Below are positions 44,250-56,375 of a stretch of DNA of 64,000 nucleotides, piece after piece (positions within the stretch are counted from its first letter, which is position 1; each line of letters opens with the position of its first letter). The notes under the pieces are model-generated. The model did not search any database, had not been told where the DNA came from, and worked only from the letters and a program-made list of their open reading frames with translations. Position numbers and translations under genes: made by a program. Source of the stretch: Gymnothorax reevesii (taxonomy: Eukaryota; Chordata; Actinopteri; Anguilliformes; Muraenidae); NCBI GenBank assembly GCA_029721435.1, contig CM056573.1, positions 441,501 through 505,500 of the forward strand, given 5' to 3'.

Positions 44250-44613
44250 TGGCCAGCTCAGCCTGGTCCAAGTCCTCCACCGTGAGACCGCTGGTCTCGG
44301 TGGTCCTTTTAAACTTGTTTATCGCCTCTTCCACAGAGGACTTCTGTTGCTCGCTGGTGAGGTCAGACTGTGCCAGGGTCAGATGTAACTGTCTCCTCTT
44401 CTCTGCACAGGACAAAAGCCAGTCCTTTATCCTCAGGAGCCATGCCACAGATCTCTTCAGACCTGTCCAGGAGGAAAAATACTGGATCAGGTGAGAAACT
44501 GGCTCCTCTTCTGCCTGTATTACATTTACCACGGCTGTGTTCTTCACCTCAGGATCTTCAGGGGAAAGCTAGCTGATGTTTTGTGGACTGACAGGCTACT
44601 CACTCTCCGGCTG

Positions 44614-45874
44614 TTACAGGAGATGAGGCCCTGACAGCCACGTGGGGTGTTTGATGAACGCCTCAACTTTCACCCCCCTGGAGGCTATGTCTGCTGGATT
44701 GTTGGCAGCGTCCACATGCCTCCACTGTGCAGCACAGGAAGCTTTAAGGATTTGCGAGACCCGGTTAGCCACAAATACTTTAAAATGTGAAGTCTCATTC
44801 CTAGACCGATTCCCTGTCTGTCGAAAATACAGAATCCACAGGATCCATCTGCAGCTCTGTTCACCAGAGAACATCCATACGGCTAGCCATAGTTGCGGCT
44901 GTGAGCTCCATCCTGGGGATTGTTACAGATTTTAGAGGTGCAACTCAAGACTTTCCCATCACAAAGGCACAGTGGAATTCGGAGTTCTTGTTCCTTGACA
45001 CCAGGTAAGTAACTGCTCCATATCCATTCTCACAGGCATCACAAAAATGGTGCAGCCGGGCTGTACAGGCTTCTCCTAACTGAGGCGGTTTCAGACACTT
45101 TCTGACCTCAAATTTGTCCAGCAGATGGAGCTGTTGGATCAGTTTTACCCAGTCCTTTGCAATTGACTCAGGTACAGTCTCATCCCAGCCCATGTCTCTC
45201 CTGCACAGGTCTCTCAGGATTTTTTTGTTGGCTGTCAAAATCACCGGGCTCAACATTCCAAGCGGATCGTAGATAGAGGCGATAGTTGATAATATTCCTC
45301 TTCTGGTAAGTGGCCTGTCCTTAAATTTTACCTTGAACTTAAATGAGTCAGATTTAATAGACCATTCAACACTAAGCACTCTCTCGACAGGTGGAGCATC
45401 CAGCTCCATGTCCAACTGCCCCATCCCCTTTGCTCTGAGACTCATGGGGATCGTTTCCAACACACCTGATTTATTGCTCATCCACTTTGTGAGAGAAAAT
45501 CCTCCCTCGGAGCATAAAGAGACCAGTTCCTGGTGCAGCGACACAGCTTCCTCCTCTGTGGCTACCGAAACAAGGCAATCGTCAACATAAAAACAGTGTT
45601 GTAGCTTGTGTACTGTTTCCTCACTATAATGATGCCCATTGTCTTCTGCACACCTTCTGAGGGCATAGTTAGAGCAGCTGGGAGATGTGGCCCCAAATAA
45701 ATGCACTCTCATCTGGTACTCAGCAGGTTGTTTCTCCAGATTTCCATCTTGCCACCAGAGGAACCTGAGCAGATCGGTGTCATCAGGAGTAACTTGAACC
45801 TGATGAAACATGGACTCGATGTCTGATACCATCACCACAGGTTCCTTTCTGAAGCGGGTCACCACTCTAATCAA
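44614..45874 (-). pseudogene. Reverse transcriptase and RNase H region of BEL/Pao
   Basis: The frame from 45874 to 44945 has MVSDIESMFHQVQVTPDD, then HCFYVDDCLVSVATEEEA with the YVDD catalytic motif, then RGILSTIASIYDPLGMLSPV, a block characteristic of BEL/Pao pol. The next frame (44874-44614) has VANRVSQILKASCAAQWRHV and NNPADIASRG, the end of RNase H. Frame changes between these parts, and the missing N-terminal end of reverse transcriptase, make it inactive. Confidence 0.88.
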
Positions 45875-46052
45875 AGAGCTTGTAAGATCAGGACCTTGGA
45901 GAAGTTGGGCATTCAGCGATGTTCCTCGGTAAATTGCTTCACAGTCGAAAACAACTCATTTTTCCTTTGTGGGGTGGTAAACTCCATGGTGTGGAATATA
46001 CCAGACTTTTCCATCAGCATGATCTAGCTCCTCTTCAGGCACCCTCTCACAA

Positions 46053-46283
46053 TGGGAACAAAGGGTAAAACGAAGTGAAACAAAGTGAATCGATACGAGG
46101 AAAAGCGGTCAACAAAAATTACGGCTACCCCAGCTTCCCTCTCTCTTCCCGACTGCAGGTAAGCAACATCCCTTAGTAGCTTTCCGTCTTGCACCGCATA
46201 CATCACGTGACCCCGATTCCCATACATTTCCATGGCAACCACAAAATACCACGTGACACATAGACTACATTATGGCTCCTACA
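46053..46283 (-). repeat. Truncated 5' LTR of the BEL/Pao element
   Basis: Starts (on the - strand) TGTAGGAGCCATAATG and stops abruptly at TGGGAACA against reverse-transcriptase coding sequence, with no primer site or gag between. Confidence 0.8.
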
Positions 46284-47534
46284 AGTCCTGTGAAGAACTA
46301 ATTGACCCCTTTGACTAACTTTATTTTTGCATATTTGTCGCACTTATATGTTCCAGATAATCAAACTAATTTCAGTATTCGACAGGGATAACCCAAGCCT
46401 TCTGAACTCAAAATGAGTTTATAAATTTCCTTTAATGAAGGAAAAAGCTATCAGCCTACATTGCCCTATATGAAAAAGAAATTACCTCGCTATGCGCTGA
46501 ATCAAATTATTAAACAAATTTAATTGATAATTTGGCTTCAAACTTCACTAGAAACACCCAGGCATGATTACTGCCAGCCCTATAGAATTTAAACATCACA
46601 AAATCGGTGATTTTGGTGGTGTCAAATGAATTCATAGCAATAATAAACAAAAGCTATGCCGTGATGTTTTTGAAGGCCAAGATGGCGCTCCGTTTGAACT
46701 CAGTCGCTAATGCGCAGAAAGCAAACATGAACTGGATGGCAACATGGTACCTTAGTAATGAACAGAATATGCGAACGTTTACTCGCCAAATTAACATTAC
46801 CCGGAGATCACATTAATCTTGGAATGTTTAACGATTAATTACCTTCTTTTTATAACTTATTCGTTGCTGAATCAGGACGTCAGGCCGTTTGCTCTGTCGT
46901 AAACAGAACTTTCTGAACACGACTCTGTTCGGAGCGGCGTTAAACAGAACAAGCCTATTTTCCGTTGTTAGCTGAAAGTTTTACGCTGATTCTTTCAAAG
47001 AAAATGCTGTTAGGAATATGACGCGGTGGGAGAGGCTGTTGTTGCATTTTGCTTTCTGATAATTTTCCTTTGCTACCACTACTACTGATCTATATTGAAT
47101 AGAATTTACAGATAAGTGGGCTCTACCGACATCACCTTTGCCATTACCTGAAGGCCTTTTTGACTGACCAGAAATAGTTCTAAAAAAGTAGATATGCAGC
47201 TGAGTGAAGTGGGCAGACTGCTTGACGTCAATTTCACGAGTTTGTGAATACCTTACTGATTGAATACCTTAACTGATTGAAGGACATTCTGGTAACTGCC
47301 TAATTGAGGGGTTAGGATGCGTTCCAGGCAACTCGTAACCGTGATTTACCGGTTAAAAGTGAGCGGAGCTACCGTCAAACCGTGCTCAACATAGTCCAAC
47401 TTCCTTGTTTCACGTCACTAAAATGGCGGCATCGGCTTTTTTTCAAGTGGCAAACGGTAAGAAATGTCATTAAGTCGTAACTCGTATGGCAAGCCGTTTT
47501 AACATTTAATCGCTGGACTGGATATGTATTATTA
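46284..47534. other. No gene recognised
   Basis: Unique-looking A/T-rich DNA. I see no exon with family similarity. Confidence 0.4.
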
Positions 47535-47825
47535 ACCTCCGCCGAGGGGGTATATGTTTTCTGTGCCATTTGTTCGTTGACTTGTTTGTGTACAACATAA
47601 CTCAAAAACTCATGGCCGGATTTTGATGAAATTCTCAGGGTAGGTGGGTATTAACTCAAGGAAGAGGTGATTAAATTTTGGCATATCTAGGCCAAAGTAC
47701 TGCTGAGATATACTCCAAAGTTCAAGATTTCAAGTCTTTCCAATGAGCCGGAGTTCCAATCGCCGTGCTTTTGGCTTTGCTGCCCCCTGGCGTAGGTTCT
47801 GCGCTCTCTGAGTGCTTTTCTAGTT
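47535..47825 (+). repeat. Dispersed repeat, copy 2 (ACCTCCGCC type)
   Basis: Second copy of the repeat at 14429-14716, in the same orientation, from ACCTCCGCC to TGAGTGCTTTTCTAGTT. Confidence 0.8.
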
Positions 47826-48414
47826 ACAGTTGTGGATAGGAAGAATGTCATTGTGAATATCTGAAATGTTCTTCTTGACGAGGAAGAGTTGAATTACATA
47901 TATCTGCAATACATATCCAGTCTCGCTATTAAATGTAAAAATGGCCACTTACAGTTTTTAAGGATTTTTATACAATCTTAAATTTAGTTGTGACTAGTAC
48001 AATTAAAGTTGTAGATATCTTATAACATTTCTACACAAGTAAGAATGTTATTGCAGATATCTTTAATTGCCAGACTTGGAGAAATTCTATTATGGATATC
48101 TAAAATATAATTACAGATAGGAGTGTGGTTCGATTAAATGTTAAAACGGTGTGCCATAAAGTCGTTCCTTTTGCATGGAACGCTATGAAGTCGTGACTTG
48201 TAACGATGAATTTGTGATTCACAGGTTCAAACCTCCGCTGGAACGCAGCATTAGTTATTTTCTTGGGGTTGTCAGGCAGCTGAATAGCTAACTTACCCTG
48301 ATGAAAAAAAAACAGCCGAACCATTACGAGCAATTTGCAGTGGGTTCCACTCATTACCATTACAAACTGTTAACTTTTTATATTACCATCATTGTAATGA
48401 TTTCTATCATGTTG
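47826..48414. other. No gene recognised
   Basis: A/T-rich stretch with GGATATCT / AGATATCT words recurring around 47855, 48012, 48055 and 48093. No coding signal. Confidence 0.4.
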
Positions 48415-48415
48415 C

Positions 48416-48666
48416 ATCCCAGACAGCAAGGGTACGTGGGGCAACCGTCGATTTCTCATTGGCAGCCGTCGTTAGTTCCGTCGGGCTTACGTTGGAAACT
48501 GGCTGCGGAATGTCCATCGGGCAATGTCGGTAAACTGTCGGAAATCTGCTGGTAGAAGAACTGTTCCTGCCGACGTCTGTAAACTAGCGGACGTCTGCTG
48601 CCGACCAAGGCAGACCATTAATGACCTTAAACCGACGTTGACCCGACGGAGCTTGCTATATGGGAT
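48416..48666. mobile_element. Candidate miniature inverted-repeat element
   Basis: The left end ATCCCAGACAGCAAG and the right end GCTTGCTATATGGGAT pair with mismatches, and GTCGG / CCGAC words recur in opposite orientation inside. It is about 250 bp, non-coding. Low confidence because the arms are diverged. Confidence 0.45.
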
Positions 48667-49300
48667 ATTTTTTGGTAGAACGCACATTAGGATTTGATGG
48701 TTGTATTGGTTTCTATGACAAATTCTTCGCTGCCATTACACTTCCCATTAAAACCCGTAAGATCTCTATAATGGTTCCAACTGTTTTTTTCCTTCATCAG
48801 GGTAGGAAAGGAACTTCCATTTCAGCGCGACTGTGTAACACATTCAATTGGCATAACTAGCGGATACGTTACATTGCAGACAATTTTGACAAACTGTGAG
48901 CAGAGAATGTTTGGCATGAGAAGTTAACACTTGCATGAGGTAGTGTGCAGCCAGCGATTGCGAAGAACAATTTTACGAGTCGGACTACTGCGTAGTCTTC
49001 GCAAATGAGCAAATTAATGCATGGTTACGGCTTAGATGTGATGAAGGCATTAGCACACCTGCAGCCAGAATGCGATTCAATTTACAATTTACCAAGCTTT
49101 TGACGCTGGTTTTCCTCGGGTCACCGTGAGTCAATTCAATGTCTTAAAAACGTATGTCGAAAACGCTGGCAATTGAATAAATTTTATTATCGCATAGTGG
49201 CAACGACTGTGCCCAGGTTGAACATTGGGGAATGTGGTAGTAAGCTATTATTGCTCTGCATGGATATACGGATGTTTACCGTATCATCGCATATGGGCAG
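48667..49300. other. No gene recognised
   Basis: Intergenic DNA without recognisable features, up to the leader of the next LINE. Confidence 0.4.
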
Positions 49301-49875
49301 GTCAGCTCTTGCCTGCCACAGGTACCATGTAACCCCGTACTACCTGCTACGTGGAGAAGGAAAACTCGGTCAAAAAACCTCTGCTGCCTTGCGGCATCTT
49401 CTCCTTTTGAGAAAAGGCTTCAGGAGTTAACCTCGAGGCAAAATCTGGAGCTGGAGTCCAATAGGCAGTTCTTATTTGCATGCAACCCCGATCTGGCAAC
49501 TCCTGCGACGTCGCTGACCCCAAATTGTACTGGCCTTGCTGTTCCTTTGGATCAACAAGCACCGTGGAGAGGGGGGTCCTGCTGACTGGGCAGCAGCTGG
49601 TCCTCCATATCCCCCTGCCCTGGCCTGTACCCTGGAGAGGACACTCCAGCTTTGCTTCAAAGCGTCGAACCAACACAGGAAGCAGCATTTTTAATGGTTA
49701 TAAGTCACAATGCTCGATTGGGGTGGAGCACGGCGCCAGGGGTTGCTTCCGATGGTGGAGAGATCTTTGTATCTCATTGGACAGCTACCGTCCACCCAAG
49801 CCGGGCAGTCCCCAGTCAATAAGGTGATGTCTCGCCATGGTCTGTCTTCCTCACTGGGTGCATGAGGATTAGGTA

Positions 49876-50680
49876 ATGACTAACAAGCAGACCACAATAT
49901 TCGCACAAAGCAAGAAAAGGAATACAAAGAACAAAAAGAGATCAGCTGTTAAACTGGGATGTTGGAATGTCCGTACAATGACCACAGGACTCAAGGACTT
50001 TCAGAATATCTGTGACGTGAGAAAGACAGCCGTCATCAATGATGAGCAACTGCGACTGAAGGTAGACATAGCTGCTCTGCAGGAAGCACGCCTAGCAGAC
50101 TCGGGATCTCTGAGAGAAAAAGACTACACCTTCTTCTGGCAAGGAAAGAGTGCTGAGCACCGCAGCGCGGAGTAGGCTTTGCAGTTAAGAACAACTTGCT
50201 GAAGATAGTTGAACCAGGCGATAAGGGATGGGACCGTCTGCTGACTCTTCACACCTCTGACGGTCCAATCACTCATCAGTGCCTTCGCTCCTACCCTGAC
50301 CTCTTCACCTGAGGCAAAAGACGAATTCTGCACCATCCTGCCAGAGTGGGCGCTGACCATGACTCCTGGCCTTCCTGTCTGGGTTGCTTTGGAGTTGGCA
50401 AGGTCAACGACAATGGACAGCATCTTCTAGAGCTCTGCTCCTATCATGGCCTCTGTGTGACTAATACCTTTTTCCAGACGAAACCCAATACAGAGTGTCT
50501 TTGCAGCATCTACACTCAAAGCACTGGCACCAGCTCGACATGATCATAGTCAGGCGCTCATGCCTCAAGCACATACTCCTCACCCGCACCTACCACAGCG
50601 TAGACTGCGATACAGACCACTCACTAGTGTGTAGCAAGATCCGCTTGGTTCCAAAGAAACTCCATCAATCTAAACCTCAA
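49876..50680 (+). pseudogene. Endonuclease region of the 49-54 kb LINE
   Basis: The frame from 49876 has VKLGCWNVRTMTTGLKD, then KVDIAALQEARLADSGSLRE and KDYTFFWQGKS, the first blocks of an APE endonuclease. After a frame change near 50165, VGADHDSWPSCLGCFGVGKV and LLELCSYHGLCVTNTFFQTK continue, and a later frame has HWHQLDMIIVRRSCLKHILL and DCDTDHSLVCSKIRL, the end of the domain. Several frameshifts are present. Confidence 0.82.
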
Positions 50681-50899
50681 GGGAAGCCACGCATTGACAC
50701 CAACATGATGCAAAATACAGAGAAACTAAAAGAATTTGCGAAGTCCTTCAAAGATGCCCTTTCTGCAGGACATCCACACGACACAGCCACTGAGTCTTGG
50801 AATTACCTTCGCATGAGTATCCAAACATCAGCACTTGCTACCATTGGAAGAAAGACCTTACACAGCTGTGACTGGTTTGATGCCAAGTCCACGGAGCCC

Positions 50900-52970
50900 C
50901 CGGGAGTAATGGCATTCCACCAGACCTCACTAAGCACTGTAAGTCGACCCTTCTGCAGCCACTACACGATAACCTCTGCCAGTGTTGGTGGGAGGGCGGA
51001 GTTCCACAAGACGTGTTATGGCCCCAATTTGTTATTACATTTATGACAGCAAAGGATGTAAGACACAATTTTAAAACTTAAAACAAATTTGATCAAACAA
51101 AGACTTTTAACTAATCTACTATCTACTCTACTGACCTAGATTGATATATACAACAAAAAAATATTTACAGTCCCTTTGGTTGGGTTGCTTGGTGATGTTC
51201 CCGGTGAGGAAAATGCTCCAACATAGGCAAAAATCCACAAAAAGCTACACAGGTCTTGAAAAGAGTGACAGGTCTGGTCACATGTATCCTTCTCCTTGCA
51301 ATTTCTCCTACTTATATACTCTTTTGCAGACCCCTCCCACATTTAGACCTCTTTTTTTTTTTTTTTTCTGGGACTTGTCCCAGACATGCCCAAACCTAGC
51401 TCTAGTCTGGGCTTAACATAAGAAAGGTCAATACTGCCATCTAGTGGCTTCTATTTGCATTACACATGAAAGATTCAAAGATAGTCACCCTGTATAAGAA
51501 CAAGGGAGACAGGAATAATTGTAACAACTATAGAGGTATCTCCCTCCTAAGCATAGTGGGTAAAGTGTATGCAAGAGTCATTCTAATACGCCTCCAGCAG
51601 TTGGCTGAACGTGTCTACCCTAAGTCTCAGTGCGGATTCCGTGCAGAACGCTCTACAACTGACATGATCTTCTCCCTCCGCTAACTCCGGGAGAAGTGCA
51701 AAGAACAGCAGAAACCTCTCTACATTGCCTTCATAGATCTAACCAAGGCTTTCGATCTGGTAAGCTGGGACGGGCTGTTCAACATCCTCCTGAAGATCGG
51801 ATGGCCTCCGAAGCTACACAGATCCTTCCATGATGACATGAAAGCAACCATCCAATATGAGGGCAACATGTCCCATGCCTTTGATATCAAAAGCGGCGTG
51901 AAGCAAGGTTGTGTTCTCGCACAGACACTCTTCGCCATCTTCTTTTCCCTTCTCCTAAAACACACTTTTGGGACCTCAACCAAAGGGATAAATATGCATA
52001 CAAGATCAGACGGCAACTTGTACTACATCGCAAGACTCAGAGCAAAAACCAAGATACGCAAGACCACCATGCTATTTGCAGATGACGCAGCAGTTACTTC
52101 ACACTCTGAACAAGATCTGCAGTGCCTGATGGACAGATTCTCACAGGCCTGTACTGGGCCAGGACGTGGACACACCTCTTGTCATTACCATCGACAACTT
52201 CCAGCTTGAAGTGGTCCACCAGTTCACCTATCTTAGCCCCACCATCACCGACAATCTGTCCCTGGACGCCGAAATCAACAAACGCATTGGCAAAGCGGCA
52301 ACAACATTAGGACGACTGACCACCTGCGTCTGGGAGAACCCAAAGCTGACCACCATTACCAAGATGGCAGAGTACAATGCCTGCATCATCAGCACTCTCC
52401 TGTATGGGAGCGAAACATGGACAGCCTACGCCAAGCAGGAGAAGAAGCTGAATAGTTTCCACATGCGATGCCGCCGCCGCATCCTTGGTATCAGCTGGAC
52501 GACAAGGAACCCAACACTGAGGTCCTTGAGCGCACTGGGCTTCCCTCCGTGTACACGCTGCTCAGGCAACGCAGACTGCGCTGGATTGGCCACGTGCGCC
52601 GAATGGATGATGGTCGAATCCCCAAGGACATCCTGTACAGTGAACTTGCGTCAGGCAAAAGGTCTAGAAGCCGTCCACAACTAAGATACAAAGATGTCTA
52701 CAAGCGTGACATGAAGGCTCTGGACATCAACACAGAGAGGTGGGAGCAGATTGCAGCTGACTACAACAGCTGGTGCCGCCTACTACACAAGCAACTGAAG
52801 GAAGGAGAGGACAAGATCACGAACCTGGCTATTGAAAAAAGGGCCAAACGAAAGGAAAACAAAGAAAGAGACTCTGCTGGAACCAGCTACATCTGTCCCA
52901 AGTGCGGTAGAGACTGCCACTCCCACATAGGACTTACTAGTCACAGACGATGCTCTTCAAACCACAGCAA
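50900..52970 (+). pseudogene. Reverse transcriptase and C-terminal region of the 49-54 kb LINE
   Basis: After the LTR-like insert, KIVTLYKNKGDRNNCNNYRG starts the conserved part (about 51475). A TAG lies in frame at 51682-51684. Then come PLYIAFIDLTKAFDLVSWDG, IKSGVKQGCVLAQTLFAIFF and TTMLFADDAAVTSHSEQDL, with the FADD catalytic motif at 52075-52086. The thumb/connection part is shifted (HQFTYLSPTITDNLSLDAEI). The final frame ends RRLRWIGHVRRMDDGRIPKD and a Cys/His motif, CPKCGRDCHSHIGLTSHRRC (52894-52953), which may bind nucleic acid. Stops and shifts make it inactive. Confidence 0.85.
51014..51464 (-). mobile_element. LTR-like insert in the LINE
   Basis: On the - strand it starts TGTAATGC and ends GGCCATAACA. 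It matches 6896-7361 along most of its length, including a TATATAAGTAGGAG-type promoter word. It splits reverse-transcriptase coding sequence of the LINE between GGVPQDM-like and MKDSKIV-like codons. A clean duplication is not visible. TG...CA ends and the TATA word favour a solo LTR. Confidence 0.6.
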
Positions 52971-52977
52971 ACTCTTA

Positions 52978-54309
52978 GGCCCGGGCCACACTGCCTGCTG
53001 CTGCGTTGCGTCTTCCGCAAGCGCAGCACTGCAACCGCTGGTCGCATGCGTCTTGGTCACACTGCCTGCGTGTCTGCTGCGTCTGGTCTGCCGCGGGCTC
53101 CTCCTTCTAACTCTGGCTCTGCACGACTTTGCCCAAGAAATCACTATGAAATAATACATTATTTCGTCTCGCGTCGTTATAGCCTACTACACGTGATTTA
53201 TAATTTGTATCGACAGTGGGGGGGTGGGGGAGCATGCTTGAGCGTATCATACAAACAATCTAAGTACATGATCGCATTATAATACACAGCAAACCCTTTG
53301 AATTGGTCTTGCTCTCTCCAAAGGTAATTTCGGGGTAGTGGGAGGGTGTCGGAATGTGGAATGTGCTTTCAAAAGCGATCTAATTTACATTACTCGAGGC
53401 TGAAACCATTCGTATAGGCTAGGCGCCGAACGACCGTGAAAGGAAGAGTTCAGACCATTTAGAAACTGGCTGGTGTGCTGTACGTTCATCTGGCCATTAT
53501 ATCCAAAGGATGTTTTATAGGTCCATGGTGTATCCAGCTTAGTTTTTTTCTCTCTTTACAAGTGGAAACAGTCACCTGAACTTGCTGATACAAGTGGGGA
53601 GTCGTATGTAGGTTCATCGATCGCGGGGGTGTCATGGCCAGAGTGAGAGATACGGAAAAGTACTGCTCTGATAGCTTATTCTGATGATGAATAAAGTATG
53701 TTCATTGGCTTGGCACCGCAATTAATGGCATATTCCCGCAAAGTCCAAAAATCCGAAATAAAACGAGCAACGTCGTAAAAAATTTTTTTTGAAAATAAGC
53801 TGAGAATGACGAAATACTTTTCCATAGGCTATATCTTTTTTTAAGGACAGCAGCCCACGATGAAAGTCGCGAATTTCCCACTACATGTTTCAATATTTCA
53901 CGAAGCATTGCTGAATCGAGCGGAAGGGATTATGTCCGTACAAATGGGCTTTTAATATGATAAACATGCCAGAAATGTTGTTACATCTTTTGATTGTCTG
54001 CTTCATGCTTGCAACAGACACGCATCCTCGGCAGTTAATCGAAATTCTTGTATTTATGGCGATATGACTGTTTCTGGCAGTCGTTTTCAGCTCTGGTTTG
54101 CCTTTTTCCGCATGAGTCTTGCGGAAAAATTCGGCAAGAGTCCGAATCTATATTTTCCGCATGTGAGCAGTACGTCTTCTGCATGCGTGAGACGTGCAGC
54201 TTCGGCATGCAGTGTGGCCGCTCTCATTGAATAACATGGGAACCGAAATGAAAAGACGCATGCGACCTGCGGAAGATGCAACGCAGCAGCAGGCAGTGTG
54301 GCCCGGGCC
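52978..54309. mobile_element. 1.33-kb TTA-flanked DNA element (Harbinger-like)
   Basis: The ends GGCCCGGGCCACACTGCCTG and its reverse complement CAGGCAGTGTGGCCCGGGCC match exactly, and the arms continue through CTGCTGCGTTGC. TTA lies on both sides (52975-52977 and 54310-54312), the duplication of PIF/Harbinger elements. No transposase is seen, so it is non-autonomous. It splits the 3' part of the LINE. Confidence 0.85.
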
Positions 54310-54369
54310 TTAGGGCGCAGTACACATGGTCGACTCTCGACCAAAGGAGGCCTACTGCATCTGGGCTGA

Positions 54370-56375
54370 CCTCTGAGCGGAATAGCCTCATCAGTTGTTT
54401 ATTGCGCCAAAATTACCTTTCTTTACAAAGGACATTATTAATGTCTGCCCGCTATTTGCCTTCGTCATCTTTTTTGGGCAGCATCCCTACTAGCTGCCGC
54501 TCAAATTTCTAACATTTTCCGACTATAAAATAATGCGCAAATGATGTTAGTTCTATTAAGGGGTCAAGCCTGGGTTCACTCAATTTAAGTTCTTCTAAAC
54601 ACTAAAAACACATAAAAATTGTGTCAACTGAAAAAAGCTCAGAATGGAATTTGATATTAATCAAATTTAATAAGCAAATCAGTCGACTGAAAAGCCTCTA
54701 TGAAAATAAAACGGATCAAAACTCGCCTTAAATTTTTTAAATTGTCAGGAAAGTAGCCGGCGGAGAAGGACTGAGTATTCGGCTAAATTTCCAGCCGCTG
54801 AGGCTTGTTGAACACCCTGCAGTGGGGAATCCATGTCACTATCGGTCACAATTCATCTCATGGCTTCACTTATTTAAAGACCCTGACAGGAAAAATCTGA
54901 GATTTGTTTCAAAATATAAAATAAATGTTGGAAACGAATTGTTAACAACATGCAAAAAGAGCCATTTCTGTATGTTGCTCAATTTCGTAGTTAAGAGTTT
55001 TATCTCGATTGACGGTTTCACTTCGCTTTCCTGGTTTGAGGTTTTTTGGGTGGGGTTAAAGAAGGGAACCGTACGCACTGCTGCCCCTACTTTCATAACT
55101 CCTGCCACCCGCCGTAACATTATAAATACTTCAAGCATGCTGGAATCGGTGGTTATCCCGCTCGTGTTCCAAGTCAGAATATTGCCAATATTGTCTTTGC
55201 GTTAGCTTGCTAGCCATGCCCTCATCTCTGATGTGTATTTTTCCCTGTTGCGCGAGTTGAAGTTAACGATGCAACATACTTGACTTATGGGGTTAAAGAT
55301 TAGCTAGCTAGCCATCTTAATTAAAGGAGCTCAATAATGATCTAGCAAGCTAACAACATTGCCATTCTCCAGCATATTGTAAACATGCAACTGGCAAATC
55401 TGTCAGGCTAACTAGATGTTAAGTTGGCATCAAACAGTGGAGCAACATAATTTGCCATTCTCACACTTCACCATTATGAGCCATTTTGACAGAGCGAACA
55501 CATGCTTCACCGGCCAGAGTAACCATGTAGTAGCAAAGTAGACAACTCATTTGACCCTGGGTAACTTATTAGGTTAATCAATGACATTGCATTGACAGTG
55601 AAGTTAACATTAACGTTAGTTTTCTGGATTCCCAAGTTTGCGGCATCAGTGTGTTAATAGAGCTGTAACATGTTTGCAGTCAAGCATAGATGATCCAGGC
55701 ATTAAAGCTGTACTGGATGATATTAGTTAGCGCATATTTGTAAAAATATATACGCCCAGCTTCGGCAGGCTTCGAACCTGTCGAGCTGAGTGTTTGGTAA
55801 TGTTCGTAGTGCTGCACAAAAGTGCAAGCCAGAACCAGTACATAGGCAGGCCGAAGAGGAAGTGACGTCATCATTTCCATTTGGCCTTTCAGTTCTAAAC
55901 CAGTTCTAATCCACCAATTTGGAGTCGCAAATTAGGTGCAATAGGTATGTATCCTAGGCAAAAATGTATTTGGCCGAATTAAAGAAATATAGTACTCCCC
56001 CGAGTAACCCTCACTCCTACAATATCCATTTGAAATGGCTGGTAGTGCAAGCATTGTATTGAGCGTCTGTTGAGCTACACACACACCCTACCGATTCTCC
56101 TTCCACTCTGACCTTGGAGGCGTGATTCATACCTACATTGGCAATGGGTGTAGGCGGTTTTCCTGTACAGGCTACTAGGGACTAGAGAAATACCTTGCCA
56201 TAGATGTGGTAAGCAACCTTACATATTTATAATTTGTTCAGTGTGATACTGTTGGTTTCATCGAAAAATAACCAGACTGTATTGCACCTTACCACTTCGA
56301 AATGGGATTCGCATTCTATGTCGCCGCTACTCATGACTTCCAATGGTTGTTTGGTTTGGTTTCAATTCATTTATT
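54370..56375. other. No gene recognised
   Basis: Intergenic DNA. At about 55715-55920 the sequence looks like a dispersed repeat (GCTGTACTGGATGATATTAG to CAGTTCTAAACC), but I cannot class it. No exon is recognised. Confidence 0.4.

Larger units (their letters stand above)
42369..46283 (-). mobile_element. BEL/Pao LTR retrotransposon with large deletions
   Basis: The - strand carries reverse transcriptase, RNase H and integrase of BEL/Pao type between two LTR copies. The outer ends read TGTATTTTGT (42369, + strand) and GGCTCCTACA (to 46283), and nearby GGTCC/AGTCC words could be a 5-bp duplication with one mismatch. The 3' LTR is about 342 bp. The 5' LTR is cut to about 231 bp (46053-46283), and gag and protease are missing, so a deletion removed the inner part of the 5' LTR together with gag and the start of pol. 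Total length (3.9 kb) is well below the usual 6-7 kb. Confidence 0.85.
49320..54362 (+). mobile_element. APE-type LINE with two insertions and an internal deletion
   Basis: A GC-rich leader (from about 49350, CCTCTGCTGCCTTGCGGC) precedes endonuclease and reverse transcriptase coding parts and a C-terminal zinc-finger-like motif. An LTR-like segment (51014-51464) and a TTA-flanked DNA element (52978-54309) interrupt it; after the latter the LINE 3' part resumes (GGGCGCAGTACACATGGTC, 54313 on). A further deletion is suggested near 50885-50910, where the sequence jumps from the region after the endonuclease to a PPGVMAFHQTS-like reverse-transcriptase block. The clade is not assigned; the exact ends are approximate. 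Confidence 0.8.

Noticed and set aside
55755..55790. A GGTTCGAAGCC word on the - strand resembling a tRNA B box
   Set aside because: No matching A box, anticodon arm or acceptor pairing was found at the proper distance.
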